A stretch of DNA of 64,000 nt from Onchocerca volvulus (lineage: Eukaryota > Nematoda > Chromadorea > Rhabditida > Onchocercidae). Below are positions 51,639 to 64,000 of this stretch, in pieces. The stretch's first letter is position 1; each line of letters starts with the position of its first letter. The notes beneath the pieces are model-generated. The model was not told where the DNA came from. It searched no databases and was given only the letters and a program-made list of their open reading frames with translations. The stretch is taken from contig HG738136.1 of NCBI GenBank assembly GCA_000499405.2, positions 62,001 to 126,000 on the forward strand, written 5' to 3'. The position numbers were made by a program, and so were the translations under genes.

Positions 51639-54584
51639 ATGAAAACAGACAGCTTGAGCACATCACAAAAGTCTTCCTTAATAATGGATGATCAAGCAAA
51701 ATTACTGGTCGGCTTGGTTTGTAGCGATGCAGAATTGGTAAAATATTACGTTCAGTTAATTACCGAAATTAAACGATTCACTTTGAAAGGTATTTTAATA
51801 TGTTTCAGTTTTTAATAAAATATTTCGAGAAAATTTTCTGATTTAACGCGTGTAATTGTTATTTCATATCGCAAAAATTTGTTATTCGATAATTGAATAT
51901 GCATTTTTGAATAAATATAATTATATATCATTTTTACGCTTATTGTTTTTTGCTTACTTTTTTTGCTGATGAGAAATTACTTTCTGCTTATCTGATACGA
52001 AAGAGTTGATACTAAGTAACCTGGGGTCCATTCTTTTTTTTTTGAGTTCGGAAGGAGTGACAAGCAATGGAGACAATTGGTAATATCAACAATGCATTCA
52101 AATTGTTAGCAAACTTACAATATGCAGTGGTTCAAAACGTTTGCAAGAAAGATAAAAGCCTGAAGATGAGGAATATTGTACTGGAAGTTGATAACGATAA
52201 TTAATTAAATGGAACCATCGATGCTTATCTTCAGTCTGTACTACTAAAAATTACCAAGCAATTTAACATCAGCTATACTGCGATTGTTTGAAAATTTGGA
52301 GGAGAAAGGTAAGAAAAAAAAAATAAAAATGCAATAAATGGATGCGCCATGAATTAACGACTAATCAAAAAATGCTATAACAATAAATTTTTTTATTGGT
52401 CCGATTGTGAGAACGATCGCATTGTTTGGATGGAGAAAAAGCTCTTAAGTATTTTTCAAAACTGAATTTGCATTAAAAAAAAATCCCGGATTATTGAGTA
52501 TGGCCGGTTGTAAATACAAAAGATCCTATTTACCTCGTCAGCGTCCGACAACACTTCGCGCAACCAAAGCTTCAAAAATCAAAAAAGTCGCATCACAAAG
52601 TTTCGCCTTATTCGTTAAATCTATTCCATTGTCTGTCAAACGACTGTTATTTCTTCAAATATATCGATAATTTTTTATTCTTTCTGCAGCATCGATTCTC
52701 CAATTAAGGAGTTCCAAGTTATATGAATTTCTATTTTGTTTGATAAAGATATATTTAAACTTAATCATAATATCCTAAAATTTATAATTTTCTTATGTGG
52801 ATTTTGATAATTTTAATTAATTTTCTTTCACCTGGTTTTTGTATTTCTAATCGTTTATCTAATCGACTATCATTATTCAATCTTTTTTACAATTGTTTCA
52901 ATTTCCCATTCTCTAGTCTCAAAGCTTCTTATCCAAACTACTCCACTCTTTCGGTGTTCACATTCTTCACATATTTTGAAAATGTTACACTTAATTTCTC
53001 AAACAAAAGAATTTTCTCTATTAAAAAATATCTTCATCATTAGATTGTAAAGGAAAATTTATGTTATATACTGCAGAATTCCAGTTTTTTTTTTTTTTGA
53101 TGATTGAATAATGATATTGAATAATAGTATCACAGATAACAAAAAGTGAGAAAATATGAAGATACACTTGTTATGGTAGTACATTATATCAAACGTGCAA
53201 AAAAGATATTATCATACTGTAATAAATTATAGTAATGCTTAAAAGAAAAGATGCTGAAGTCATAACTGATAAAGGAATTTGCACTTTTTTTTTTAAATAT
53301 CATATTGATAAAACTAGACATTTCGAGATTTGGTAACAATTTTTTTTTTTTTTTGCTCATTTTCGCATCCCAATATATCTCATTTATTAGAATATATTTT
53401 TTTTTCAGCGATCTGGTGTCCCGATACAGACCGAAGTATAGAAATTGCAGCCGATAACGATGTACCATCTGTGTCGCATACGGCATTTCAGCTAATTTCA
53501 AGAAATGACACAAATGCAATAGTTATCACTGGACATGCTGCTCATAATGCTTTATTCTGCATGCAGGCACAAGGTTTTTTTTTGCACTGCTTATTAGCAT
53601 GATATGAAATTTTTCCAAGAACAAAATTATATGGTTTAATTTTGATAAGAATTACATGAATTTGCGCTTATTTTCATTACTTTACGCTTGTTTTCACTAT
53701 TATACACCAATATTTTTATTTAATATTGTTTTTCTATTTTCTATCTCGGCAACTTAGCGAAGATGTGAAATTTATCGAAAAATTTCTGAAATTTGCAACT
53801 GAGATAAGTGAAACGAGAAGAGTGCGTAGTCATCTCCTTTTTGTTTCTGCAGAATTTTTTACTTTTTTAAGAGTTGTATGAAGTAAAAATCTTCAATTTA
53901 GCTTTAAAGAAGAAAGCAATATGCATCGGTACTGCTGCACTTTCCGAGCATACAGCTGAACTGTTGGCGGAATTTTCGAAGAAGCATTGCACATTTCTGC
54001 GAATTATCTATCCGTTGAAGTACTCAATGCCTATGGCATTAATTGTGGCAAATATCGCAAAAATAGGTTCAATTCAAAGTATAAGTGCGGAGGCAACATT
54101 TGAACGACCTGAAGATGACAAGCATCGTTTGTACAATGAATGCAACACTGTTCTCCATCAAGTAAGCCATGAACTTATCGATGCTCTGAGTGCAGTTTGC
54201 GGTTGCAAACCGATACCGATTGCAGCCACATGTCATCGACAAAATAGCTTGGTAGAACATTTCCGATTGCAAGAATTGGAATGTGTGCATATGCAAATTG
54301 CATTTGGTAATGCAATTGCAAGCATCCGAATTACTGTAAATACAGTTAAAACATTGGTCTTGCGGATTATTGGCGAGTTGGGGTTCTTCCAGTTGGACCC
54401 TCGTATGCTTATAATGGAAGGACGTGAAGGTCAAGGAGTACTGTGGCGTAGTGATGGAGCGATGGAAAATATTATTCGTAGTGGCACTGTGAAAGCTTTG
54501 GAAAATTTTGATTGCGAAAAAATATCAATGGATACTGATGAACTGAGCTTGGTTCAATGTGTTTCTAAGTGTCGTTTTATATAA
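51639..54584 (+). CDS. GFOD-like Gfo/Idh/MocA family protein, probable pseudo-oxidoreductase, 332 aa
   Basis: Exons 51639-51789, 53409-53573 and 53902-54584 (999 bp, phase kept). The first ATG follows an in-frame stop; a second in-frame ATG is at 51684. The Rossmann-like half reads LLVGLVCSDAELVKYYVQL, then FTLKAIWCPDTDRSIEIAAD and NAIVITGHAAHNALFCMQ. The next part (ALSEHTAELLAEFSKKH, IGSIQSISAEATFERPED, LHQVSHELIDALSAVCG) follows the Gfo/Idh/MocA order. FTLKAIW and the short length are closest in my judgement to animal GFOD1/GFOD2. The usual GxGxxG nucleotide loop is replaced by VCSDAE and the catalytic EKP position reads CIGTAAL (aa 113-119), so ordinary dehydrogenase activity is unlikely. 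The function of GFOD proteins is poorly known. Confidence 0.75.
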
Positions 54585-55148
54585 ATTTGACGATATTCAA
54601 AATAGTCGTTTTCAAAATTAAATTGTTCTTCAATTTTATTTATTATATTATTTCAAGGTACGACTTCATTTAATTTCAAAAATTGATTCTAGTACTAGAT
54701 TATCTGGAACTGGATACTGTTGATACAACAGCTTCAACATTTTCTGACTAACGAATAAATATTGTATGATGACATCTTTTTATACATCTGTATATTCTGA
54801 ATTTTTTGGAATGATTATTTGTTAGCAAATTATATCCTTTCTTGAAGATTGATATTTTATTAATTATCCATCAAAAGCATTTTGTTGAAACTATTATTAA
54901 CTGATCATTATTAGCTATTAACCAAGTAATTATCTTTTTAATTTGCTAAATGAAATGTTTGATATAAACATAATACAAATGTCATGAAATTTAACAAATC
55001 AATAATTCCATATTCGAAATTAAAAAATTTTTATCAAGATGCAGGAAATAAAACCGCCTAAAAAAAATTTTCAATTTTCTAAAAAAAACTATTGTTTAGA
55101 AAGAACATTATTGGAGTCTGATGAAGGTTCTTTTTTGTTCATCCGATT
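54585..55148 (+). other. Convergent intergenic spacer
   Basis: The 3' flanks of the GFOD-like gene (+) and the polyQ gene (-). AATAAA near 54753 could serve the former. No gene seen. Confidence 0.55.
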
Positions 55149-58100
55149 TTAGTTCCAGAATTCCGGTAGAAATTCTTTTTTCCGATATTTCATCGCATCG
55201 ATCATTAAACTAATTGCCATTTCGCGATTGTTATTAAGAAAAGAGTGTAGACCTTCACTCAATCCACTTGTTTTAGCTCTTGTCACAGCTAAACGAACTG
55301 CTCTTTCTAGTGTTTCCTGAGCTTCTTTTCCACGTCCCGGTGGAATTTTGCCAGCAAAATACATGCGAATTAAATCATTTTCCGATTCTGTTGCAGCGTT
55401 TTTGAAGAACTGTTTCTTTATTATTATCTCCAGAACTTGACATGCCGGTGTGGAAAGAATAACCTCTTCAGCATCAAAATCCGATATGATCGAAATGCTA
55501 TCTTTTTTCGAGCCATTACTGCTTTCTGCTGCGACAGAAACAGCAGGTGTTTGATTTGAAGTGATAATCGGTGCGATATATTCCTGCGATCCTTTGATCA
55601 TCGTTTGTTCGACATTTTGAGATGGTGTTATTAGTAAATAGGAAGAAATAACTGGTGGTGTAATATTATCTGCGTCGGTTGTTGAAGGTATTTCTTTTTT
55701 CATCTTTTCAATAATTGGAACTGGTGGTGTAATATCATCTGCACTGGTTATTGGAGGTATTTCTTTTTTCTTCCTTTCAACTCTAAAAGATTGATTCTTC
55801 AAGTTCTGACTGTATTAGTAAATTTTTTGCAAATTTAGTTCTTGTTCTAACTAATATTAATATATGCATCAAAATATTTCAAAAGCACTAAAAAATTTGT
55901 CTTTTCCTTCTTTTGTTATATGAAATGATATAACAAAATGACAACAATAATTTCCTCGGTATAAGAGATTATTGCATCAGCAACTTATGTACTATTTATT
56001 TGTAACTTAATTTCTTTTTCTAAATCAAAAATTTTGTTTCTATTCGTTTGATCCATTGCGATATCAAGCAGATTTAATTCCAAAAAATTTCAAAATATTG
56101 AAAAGAAAAAAGAACAACTTTGTGATATTTTCTGTCGCCTCAGATCCTGGCTCGAAATCTGATTCATCATCTTTAACTTCGGTATTTGTGTGTTCTGTAT
56201 CCGTTTCAGTCTCAACTTCATCTTTTTCTATTATTTTCGTTTCCTTTTCACCTATTTTTTGATCTTTTTCAGTTTCAATTTCTGATTCTGCCGATAAACT
56301 GGTAAGTGATTTCGAATGTTTCAATTTTTTTTTCGGACTTTTTCGTTTCTTTTTCTTAGGTTGATATTTTTTCTGAAACAATCTGTGAACGATTTTATTG
56401 ATTCATTGTCATATTATTTGTCTTAATAATAATAATCATTATTATTGTTATTATTGTTATTATGACAAATAATATGATAATGCATAATAATAACTATTAT
56501 TACTATTATTAATATTAATTTTTTATTGCATATCTTAATCCGTTATTAGATATGTATAGCTGTTATCAAAAAAAAAAAAAAAAAAATGCAAGAGAAACGA
56601 AAAACGAAAAAACAATAATATTAATCTCAATACTATCACTAAAAGTATCCAATTTTTATCACCATAAATATTAAATCTCATGCCAATTATTTCAGAAATG
56701 ATTCAGTACTATATATTTATCGATAGTTATAATTTATCATGAATTTGAGAATTGTACTTTTTCTTTGCTTTCTTCAGCAGATAATTGTGCTTGAATTGGT
56801 TTTAAACCTTCTTTCCATTTCAGGACACTTTTACTTTTCACTTTACTTCGTGCTGGTCGCTGTTGTACAGCTACCTGAAATTTAGGAAAAAAACTTTTCA
56901 AATAAAGTTGAAAATTTTCTAATATGCAGATTGCCAACTAAATAAATGGATTAATTATAATGATAATCAAACTATTCGTTTATAATAGTAATTTATTTTG
57001 AAAAGAATTATTTCTAATTATCTAATGGTTTGTTTTTCCCTACATAATTCATTATAGTCAAGTCATATAATTTGGAACGAACGAATTATTTAAATTTAAA
57101 TTGAAGAGTCAAAATCACAATGCCTTTGAAGTACTTTTTTTGACAAATAATAAAAAAAACTTTATGATTAGAAAAAAATTTATGTTGCTATTACCTATGA
57201 TTAAAATGCAGTTACTCTATTTCTATTTTAGAATAATTATAATTTTGGAGAAAAAAAAAAAAAAAAGATATACGAAAATTACTATCCAAACAAACTAGCC
57301 GTAATGGGAAAAATAATTTGAAATCCGAATATTAAAAATTGAAATTGTAATATATGTGATATAATCATAATATTTTTAAGCATTAAAGAAATGTAATGTT
57401 TTGCAATTTTGACGAAATTAATTCTGCATATATTTCATTAGATAAATGATACAATTTATTTCAAATTTCCTTTTTTTTTCTTCATGTTAAACCAATATGA
57501 TATAAATATATCAAATTATAATAGTGAAATTTGTAAAACATTATATTGATGAATTATTAACAAATGAATTTCACATATATCAATTATTTGCTTGAACTTT
57601 TTTTCCTTTTTTTGTGTATACATCAATAAACTTTTCGAAAGTTACTAAAATTTTTTCAACATTACTTGTTTACTAGAACAAACTAAATCATATTTATTAA
57701 TTTTATTTAAATATAACCGAAAACAAGCAAAAATATTCCAATATTTTTTGCTTGTTTTAAACTTTTCTTATAACGAAAAAAAAGTTTGAATTTGAATTCA
57801 AATAAACAAAACAAACAGTATAAACAATGATCATAGATTTTTGCAAATAAATTTTTAAGCAAGCAATATAATCACAAACCTTTTCAAATTCCGTATTTTC
57901 ATCTTTACCCTCAGCGGTTTCTTTTTTTTGTCGTAAAAGCTTCTTTCGTAATTTGCGAAAAGATGATCGAGCAATCATTTTTGGCATTTCTTTAATTGTT
58001 TTCTTAGTTGAAAATTCACTTTCACTTGTTGTTGCACTTGCGATTGCAGTTGCAGGTAAATTTGTAGGTGTACTTGCACTTGTATTTGTACTTGAACTTG

Positions 58101-58176
58101 TACTACTGCCGCTACTACCACTACTTTCTTGCTTTTGTTGGCGCTGGTGCTGTTCTTGTTGTTTTTGCTGCTCTTT

Positions 58177-58236
<60 letters not shown>

Positions 58237-58362
58237 ATGATGATCAATTGATAATGTATCAGTAAACTTTTTCCACTGACTTTTAATACGACCAGCCATT
58301 AAAACGGATAATATTAATGAAGCAACAAATGCTAAACTTTCAATTAACCAATCTTTCGCCAT
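55149..58362 (-). CDS. Membrane-anchored polyQ/Lys-rich protein of unknown family, 495 aa
   Basis: Four exons on the minus strand: 58362-57880, 56874-56758, 56372-56119 and 55782-55149 (1488 bp, phase kept). An N-terminal hydrophobic segment (about aa 6-25, LIESLAFVASLILSVLMAG) is followed by a basic patch, HHHK, 18 consecutive Gln coded by CAA, then Gln/Lys, Ser and Thr/Ser/Ala tracts. Exons 2-3 are highly charged (KKKKRKSPKKKLKHSKS, then an acidic stretch with TETDTEHTNTEVKDDESD). Exon 4 has two copies of KKEIP..T..DITPP and a more ordinary C-terminal region (LERAVRLAVTRAKTSGLSEG). A signal anchor in the ER or another membrane with a cytosolic charged tail is inferred. The donors of exons 2 and 3 (GTACAA, GTTGTT) are weak, so exons 2-4 could be joined differently or belong to a second gene. 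Confidence 0.6.
56404..56482. repeat. Inverted repeat, 19-bp arms
   Basis: CATTGTCATATTATTTGTC (56404-56422) and GACAAATAATATGATAATG (56464-56482) are complementary with one mismatch, around an AAT/ATT-repeat loop. It lies in an intron of the polyQ gene. Confidence 0.75.
58178..58231 (-). repeat. CAA trinucleotide repeat coding for polyglutamine
   Basis: An uninterrupted CAA array (TTG on the plus strand) inside exon 1 of the 55149-58362 gene, giving 18 Gln. Pure repeats of this kind tend to vary in length between individuals. Confidence 0.9.
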
Positions 58363-61300
58363 AATTTATTGTAACACAAATAATCATTTTATATACTATT
58401 TTGAACTATTTATAACAACATAATATATTTTATGCAAAAAGAAAAAACCAAAAAAAAAAAATATGCAAATATTAATAAAAATTTAAATATAATTTGGAAA
58501 AAAAAATTTTCATTAATTCTTTTTCTTCATCATTTTTTACTTGTTTGATGAAAAAAATTCCTTCGAATGGTTTTTTTCTTTTTTTTTCTCATTTTTCAGT
58601 TTTTAAGCTTCATTAATTCTAGCTAAATTTAGTTATCAACATTATCAATAATGTTAATTGTTGTATAATGAAGAAAGAATAATGAATGTTAAATATGTTG
58701 TTATTAAAGTTTATATTAAATTCGAAGTTTTTTGCATATTTCGAATTAATGAAAAGCACTTTTTTTTAAAATATTTCTCGAAACTTATCAGTTACATCAA
58801 TTCTTAGTAATGCATCAAATAGTTAAATAAATCTTTACTGATTGCAAATATTTATTTTTAAATTAAGTGAAAAATAAGTGAGTTATGCTTTAATTTTGCG
58901 AATTTTTTTCATCAAACTTTTTTCGCCCAAATTTCCTATCCATTTTTGCTTTTTTATCGAACTTTGCTTATTTTTTTCAATTTGTTAGTTCATTTTTTTT
59001 TTTAGTCAAGTTTTTTATTCAAATTTTTTTGTAATATAAAAGTAAGGAATAAAATATGGCAATCCTTAGGTTGTTTATTTTTGTTTTGTTGTTGAACAGT
59101 AGTTTGAACTTATGTAGGAAAGAGTAAGGAAAAAAAATGGATAAATTTCTGATAAAAGGCAAACTTTCATCGTATCATCTGCTCCTTTTTTGTATGGACG
59201 AAATTTTCGAATGACAATTGATGACCCAAAAATAGGAATTAAACTTAAGCGTTTTTTTTGTCAGAAACTGAAATTTTCAAAATTATATACTTAAAGATGG
59301 AATTGAGAGGTAAAATGTTGAAGAATGAGTGAAATAGTTATTGCAAGAAAAATGAATTTTCGATTATCCAATAGATATGACTGGTGAAAATTGAAATCAG
59401 TGGTAGTCAAGGTTATGCATTCAAAAAAAAAGACGAAAAATGGAGGTCACAGATAATGATGATTTTCGTCTAAATCAATAAATATATAATTTTTAGTTTA
59501 ATTACTAAAAATAATATCGATTTACTAAAATTACCAAAATCGATTTGTTTAATTTTCTCTTTCTTTGCTTTATTAATTCATTTAAAATATTTGTGAATAA
59601 AATGCATGCCTTGATTTGTAATTTATTAAGGTTTAGTTTCATAACTATATTCAATTCATTTAACTTTTCTCTTTCTTTGCTTTATCATTTCACTCAGATA
59701 TTTGAAAGTAAAATACATATTTTTTTTATTTGCAATTAAAATATATCGCTTTACTTATAATTTATTAAAGTTAATTTAACTATTTATTCAAATCAGTCAG
59801 CTTTTCTTTCGTTTCTTTTTTTTTCAACAGATCACCTTTTAATCGACTCTCAATAATCTATAATGTTTCATAATTTCAAATAATTTTAGCATTTGATTTT
59901 TGTAGCAATCGATATTGTTTTTTCATTTTCTAAAAATATACAAAGTTTTATTCACACATAAATATCAGTTCTCAATTTTCATTATCGATTATATCAAGTT
60001 CCTAATAATATATTATAATCATTAATATCTTTGAACATTAAATCTCCTAATCTATGATACTGTATCTTTTCGAAATTTATCAATCTAATGAATAAAGAAA
60101 AAAATATATTGCATCAAAGATTATCATTTATCTACATCAAATATATATATCCGGTATTTGTTGTATTATAGAAATTATTGATCGTAATCTTTATTTGCAG
60201 TTTTCAATACTTATTTCATTGGTATATATTGATGTTCATTTTGAAATTGATTTATTTCTAGGAAACAAACAAGTGTTATGACTTATCAACGTTAATTTGA
60301 ATTATTTGTTAATTGATTTTGAATTGATATAATTGGAATTTGTTCTTTTCAAGATTTCACTGTTCTTAATCCTATTTGTTATCATCGCATATTTCAGTGT
60401 CTCGGCATTTTGAATTTCTTTCCAGGTTTGGCAATATTTTCAAAAATTCGAATTTAATAATCAGGTAATCTTATCATCATCATAATTATCATGTTGATCA
60501 TAAAGGAATATCTCTTTTCTCGAATAATTGAGATTTTATGATCAGTTAATAATTTTATGTTTTTTAATACTTGGAACTTTTGATAATTGACAAAATTCCT
60601 CATTAAATAGTACGATATTATTTTAGTTTGAACCATTTATATCTTACGATACAAAAAAGTTTAAATTATTAATGATACTATTAATTGTATCACTTGCCGA
60701 TTAGAATTTCTAAATGATCAAATTGAAATTCATTTATCCGATATAATCGTTGACAAAATGAATTGAATCAAGCTTTTATAAATGTTCAAATAATTACAAA
60801 ATTTAAATATAAAATCACTTTTGTAAATTTATCATAATTAATAAAAATAATAATGAATGGATAAAGGAGGAAGTGTCACATAGACGTATTTGGGTCAGTT
60901 CTCATTGTTGATTACACCAATCCAATATTCTATGATTATTTTGTGGTCTCGAAAAGAATTATGGATATTTGACCTTGAAAGAATTGTGGGACAAGAAACT
61001 TCTTCTTTGGTTAACCTTATTTTCGTGGTGATCCAACCTCTTGCCTCATCCAACTCGCTTTTTCAATCCTTCTTTTACCAATTTTCAAATTCAAATCAAT
61101 TCCAACCTTCATTTCTGATTTTCATCATTTTCTACGTACTCTTTGTCATCAATTCATCTCAAACTTCATTTCCTCCAAATACCTAATCCTTTCATCATCC
61201 CATTCCTTTCACCCTTCGCTTTTCCCTTAATCTTGAGAAATCATTCTTGAGAAAGATATAATTGTCAACATTGCTTGTCTCCAAACATTACAATCAGCAT

Positions 61301-62523
61301 TTACTGATAATCCAACCATAAAATTGTCATTTTTTGACTTATTACTTCCGAAAATTTCCATTCAAATTCTGAAGCCATGTTCTTCAATTTGAATATTATT
61401 ATAATACTGCCATTGAACTACTTTGTTGTTGCATACGTGGAAAATTCGATCTTAGGTAATTATTTTCATTTTTTAATTTTGTTTTGAAATTATTTGTATA
61501 ACTTTATTAATTGAAATTTATCCTTATCAGTTATCACGTAGTAATATTCCTGTTTAGTAAATGATATTTTATCATAAAAAAAAAACTTTTCGACAACATT
61601 CATCAAATTTAGATTATTAGTCTATTTCAAAGAACATATTTTCTACACATTTTTCAAGATAATAATAATAATTTGTGAATGATTATGATAATAAGCAAAA
61701 AATTTAATAATTTGTCTACAAATGATAAAATATTTGTTAGAAGTTGAATATCTATCATTTGACCAATTTTCTTGGTTAATTCTGCCAATTAATTTTCAAA
61801 TCTTAATAAATTATAAAAAATATGCATACTTTATTGCTCAAAAAAATGTACATACCTTACTTTTCATAATGATGTAAATTGGTAAAGAAATAAAAATCTT
61901 TCAATAAATTTATTAGAGACAATACTACTTTTGTATACCAATTCATTCGGATTAATTTACTAATAAAATAATTAACTAGCATAATTTTGTATTTTTAAAA
62001 TCCAGCAATTTAAAATTGGTGAAACTCATGAACGTCCTTGCTTTGTTTGCTTTTTTTCCACAAATTGATGAATTGAATATATTATATCAAATTTAATTGG
62101 CAAAAAAATAAATTGAAATTCAAATGATCCAAATAAATAAATATCAAGGGAAAATGAGTCACAGAATTTTCTGGTGCAAAAAAAAAAAGAGAAAAATAAA
62201 TCCATAAATGGGAAATTGTCAACTTCATAACCTCAATAAAAGTACATATTTATGACAGAATTCGGAAACAGTTATTAGCTATTTCCGGATCATCATCTAT
62301 TGAAATGTGGTAATCGAAAAAATTGATTAAATTTCAGATCATTAATTGTTTAATTTTGATTTTTAAAATAATTTTCAAATGTTAACATGCAAATTTTCTT
62401 TCGATGACAAAATTACACAATTTTTCTTCTTGAAGAGCAATGATGATTTCAGGTCATTAAGAAATTTAGGATTCAAAGTAATCTGATAAGATATGAAAAA
62501 AGATATATATAAGATATGAAAAA

Positions 62524-62583
<60 letters not shown>

Positions 62584-64000
62584 TTATATATATATATATA
62601 TATATATACATTACATGAAAGATCTCTTTTTGCAGCCATAGGAATAAAATGATTTTTAATTTAAAAATAAATAAATAAATTAAATTAAAAAACAATAAAT
62701 AAAGTTAAATAAATAATGTTAAAAAAAACCATTTCAAAAAAATTTTGGAAAACTGTTTTTGAAATTAAGTCAAATTTTCATTTTCTAAATTTTAATTTAT
62801 TTCTTAAAAGAAAAAAAAAAGCGAAGTGGAAGAAATCAAACAAGCAATCATTCAGATAAATAAGAAAACGCAGGTAAGCAATGGGTGAACTTATTAATGC
62901 ATTACTTATTATTCGATCAAATTTATTCGAAAAAAAAGAGTAATTTAAAGTAATCAAAAGAAAATTATTGTGGAAAAGCTGTTTTCACCTTGAACTATAA
63001 TTTGTAATTAAACCAAAAAAAAAGAAAAAAAAGTTGATTGTCGGAAGTTATTGCGTAAAATTTGAATAGTTTCGGAAAATTTCATCGCAACAATTAAGTA
63101 CCAGGTACAGATTATTATTAATTTATTTAATATAATTAATAATAATTAAAACTTTTTACTTCATATTGGTTCATACAAAGATTAACCACAAAAAAAAAAA
63201 AAAGATCGAATAAGAATATAAGTGAATTAGAAAAGAATGTTATTTGAAAATGAATGAAAGAAAAAAATGTATAATCTTTGGTTTTTGGCAAAAAACAAAA
63301 TTTTTCGTATTTTCTTTTTACGATCAATACTTTACTAATGTTTTATCAATTTTATCATTTATCCATAATTTTTTATATTCATATGTGAAATAAAATGCAG
63401 CAAATCTCCATCGATAAGACAAATTTTCTTTTTACAATTATTATATTATAAATTGTAAGAAATGGACAATTGGATATTTAATTCTGCAATGAAAATCTCT
63501 CCAAAAGAGGCAATATTTTTATTGTATCGATAATAATTGTCGTTGCAATTAAATGGTTTGCTATTATTAGTGGAAAGATTTATGATTAGTTATTACTAAA
63601 CGGCAAGGTTATGGGAATTACTTGAAATCAATTAGACCTTCAAGATTTGCTGCAAACAGATTTCTTCTTTCTAATCTTTGCAAATTTGACACCTGTGTAA
63701 AATGCTTGTAAATACTAAAAAATATGCAAATTAGACGGTAGTAGTAATAAAAGTAAAGATTAAATAGCAAAGAACGGGAAAATTAAAATTGATCAAATTC
63801 GAAAAAATTCTTATTTATCAAAAAATTAACTCATTTATCACTTGCATATTAGGGTTTTTTTTAAATTTTATCCTGTATATTTCTTTTTTATGTAGTGAAA
63901 AAAAAAAGAAAATATTGCTCGTTTTTAAAAATTTAATCATTAATTCAAAACGCAATTTAGTACAATTCTTTTATACGCTAACTAAAATAAATCCCTATTA
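58363..64000 (+). other. Gene-poor right end
   Basis: No convincing gene or RNA on either strand. Contents are AT-rich spacer, a C/T-skewed stretch (about 60,890-61,260) with short open frames that do not assemble, the TA microsatellite at 62525-62608 and several poly-A tracts. Confidence 0.5.
62525..62608 (+). repeat. TA dinucleotide microsatellite
   Basis: About 40 TA units with one interruption (TCTT at 62581). The flank carries a short duplication of AAGATATGAAAAAAGATATA. Confidence 0.95.

Noticed and set aside
54069..54434. 121-codon minus-strand frame opposite the GFOD-like gene
   Set aside because: Antisense shadow of a well-supported exon.
57953..58265. Val-rich and Asn-rich frames over the CAA repeat
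   Set aside because: Other-frame readings of the repeat in exon 1 of the polyQ gene.
60870..60968. Short frame with VLIVDYTNPIFYDYF, loosely like a DEDD exonuclease strand
   Set aside because: It is only about 30 codons, stops at once, has no catalytic motif I could place and no neighbouring exon to extend it.

Overview
The window looks like nuclear DNA of a parasitic nematode, most likely a clade III (filarial/spirurid) worm. The basis is inference from gene content and structure: very AT-rich DNA, small exons of about 70-300 bp with GT-AG introns, A-rich start contexts directly after TTTCAG-type acceptors (probable spliced-leader sites), a MATH-BTB gene, a nematode-type cathepsin D and a nematode-type acid sphingomyelinase. 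Genes are spaced several kb apart and separated by AT-rich spacer with poly-A/T tracts, microsatellites and worn tandem repeats. One 166-bp assembly gap lies inside a trinucleotide repeat.

Layout. 0.2-4.3 kb: a head-to-head pair of paralogous secreted Cys/Pro-rich proteins of no known family; the left one runs off the window edge. 6.1-6.7 kb: a doubtful small coiled-coil gene. 9.0-9.7 kb: a broken reading frame (-). 10.4-10.9 kb: a 46-bp minisatellite. 11.3-15.7 kb: an eight-exon cathepsin D-like aspartic protease (-). 17.8 kb: tRNA-Lys(TTT) (-). 19.1-25.5 kb: a 14-exon acid sphingomyelinase (+). 25.6-30.4 kb: gene-poor, with repeats and the gap. 30.4-35.6 kb: an 11-exon SLC22-type organic cation transporter (+). 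36.0-36.4 kb: an ACGT-rich island. 38.0-39.0 kb: a two-exon gene whose protein ends in a membrane segment, a 20-residue tail and PPPL, the layout of a KASH-domain (LINC complex) protein. 40.9-43.3 kb: ribosomal protein eS24 (+). 44.5-49.3 kb: a ten-exon MATH-BTB protein (-) with one GC-AG intron. 50.2-50.9 kb: a 680-bp foldback element with 240-bp inverted arms. 51.6-54.6 kb: a GFOD-like Gfo/Idh/MocA protein without the usual cofactor and catalytic motifs. 55.1-58.4 kb: a membrane-anchored polyQ/Lys-rich protein of unknown family (-). 58.4-64 kb: no convincing gene.

The genes do not form a pathway or an evident operon. The protease and the sphingomyelinase are both secretory/lysosomal hydrolases, the transporter is a surface protein, MATH-BTB proteins usually serve as cullin-3 adaptors, and the KASH candidate would sit in the outer nuclear membrane. 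Exon models were built by hand from splice signals, frame continuity and family similarity. Every multi-exon model listed as confident keeps codon phase across all its junctions. No database search was possible.
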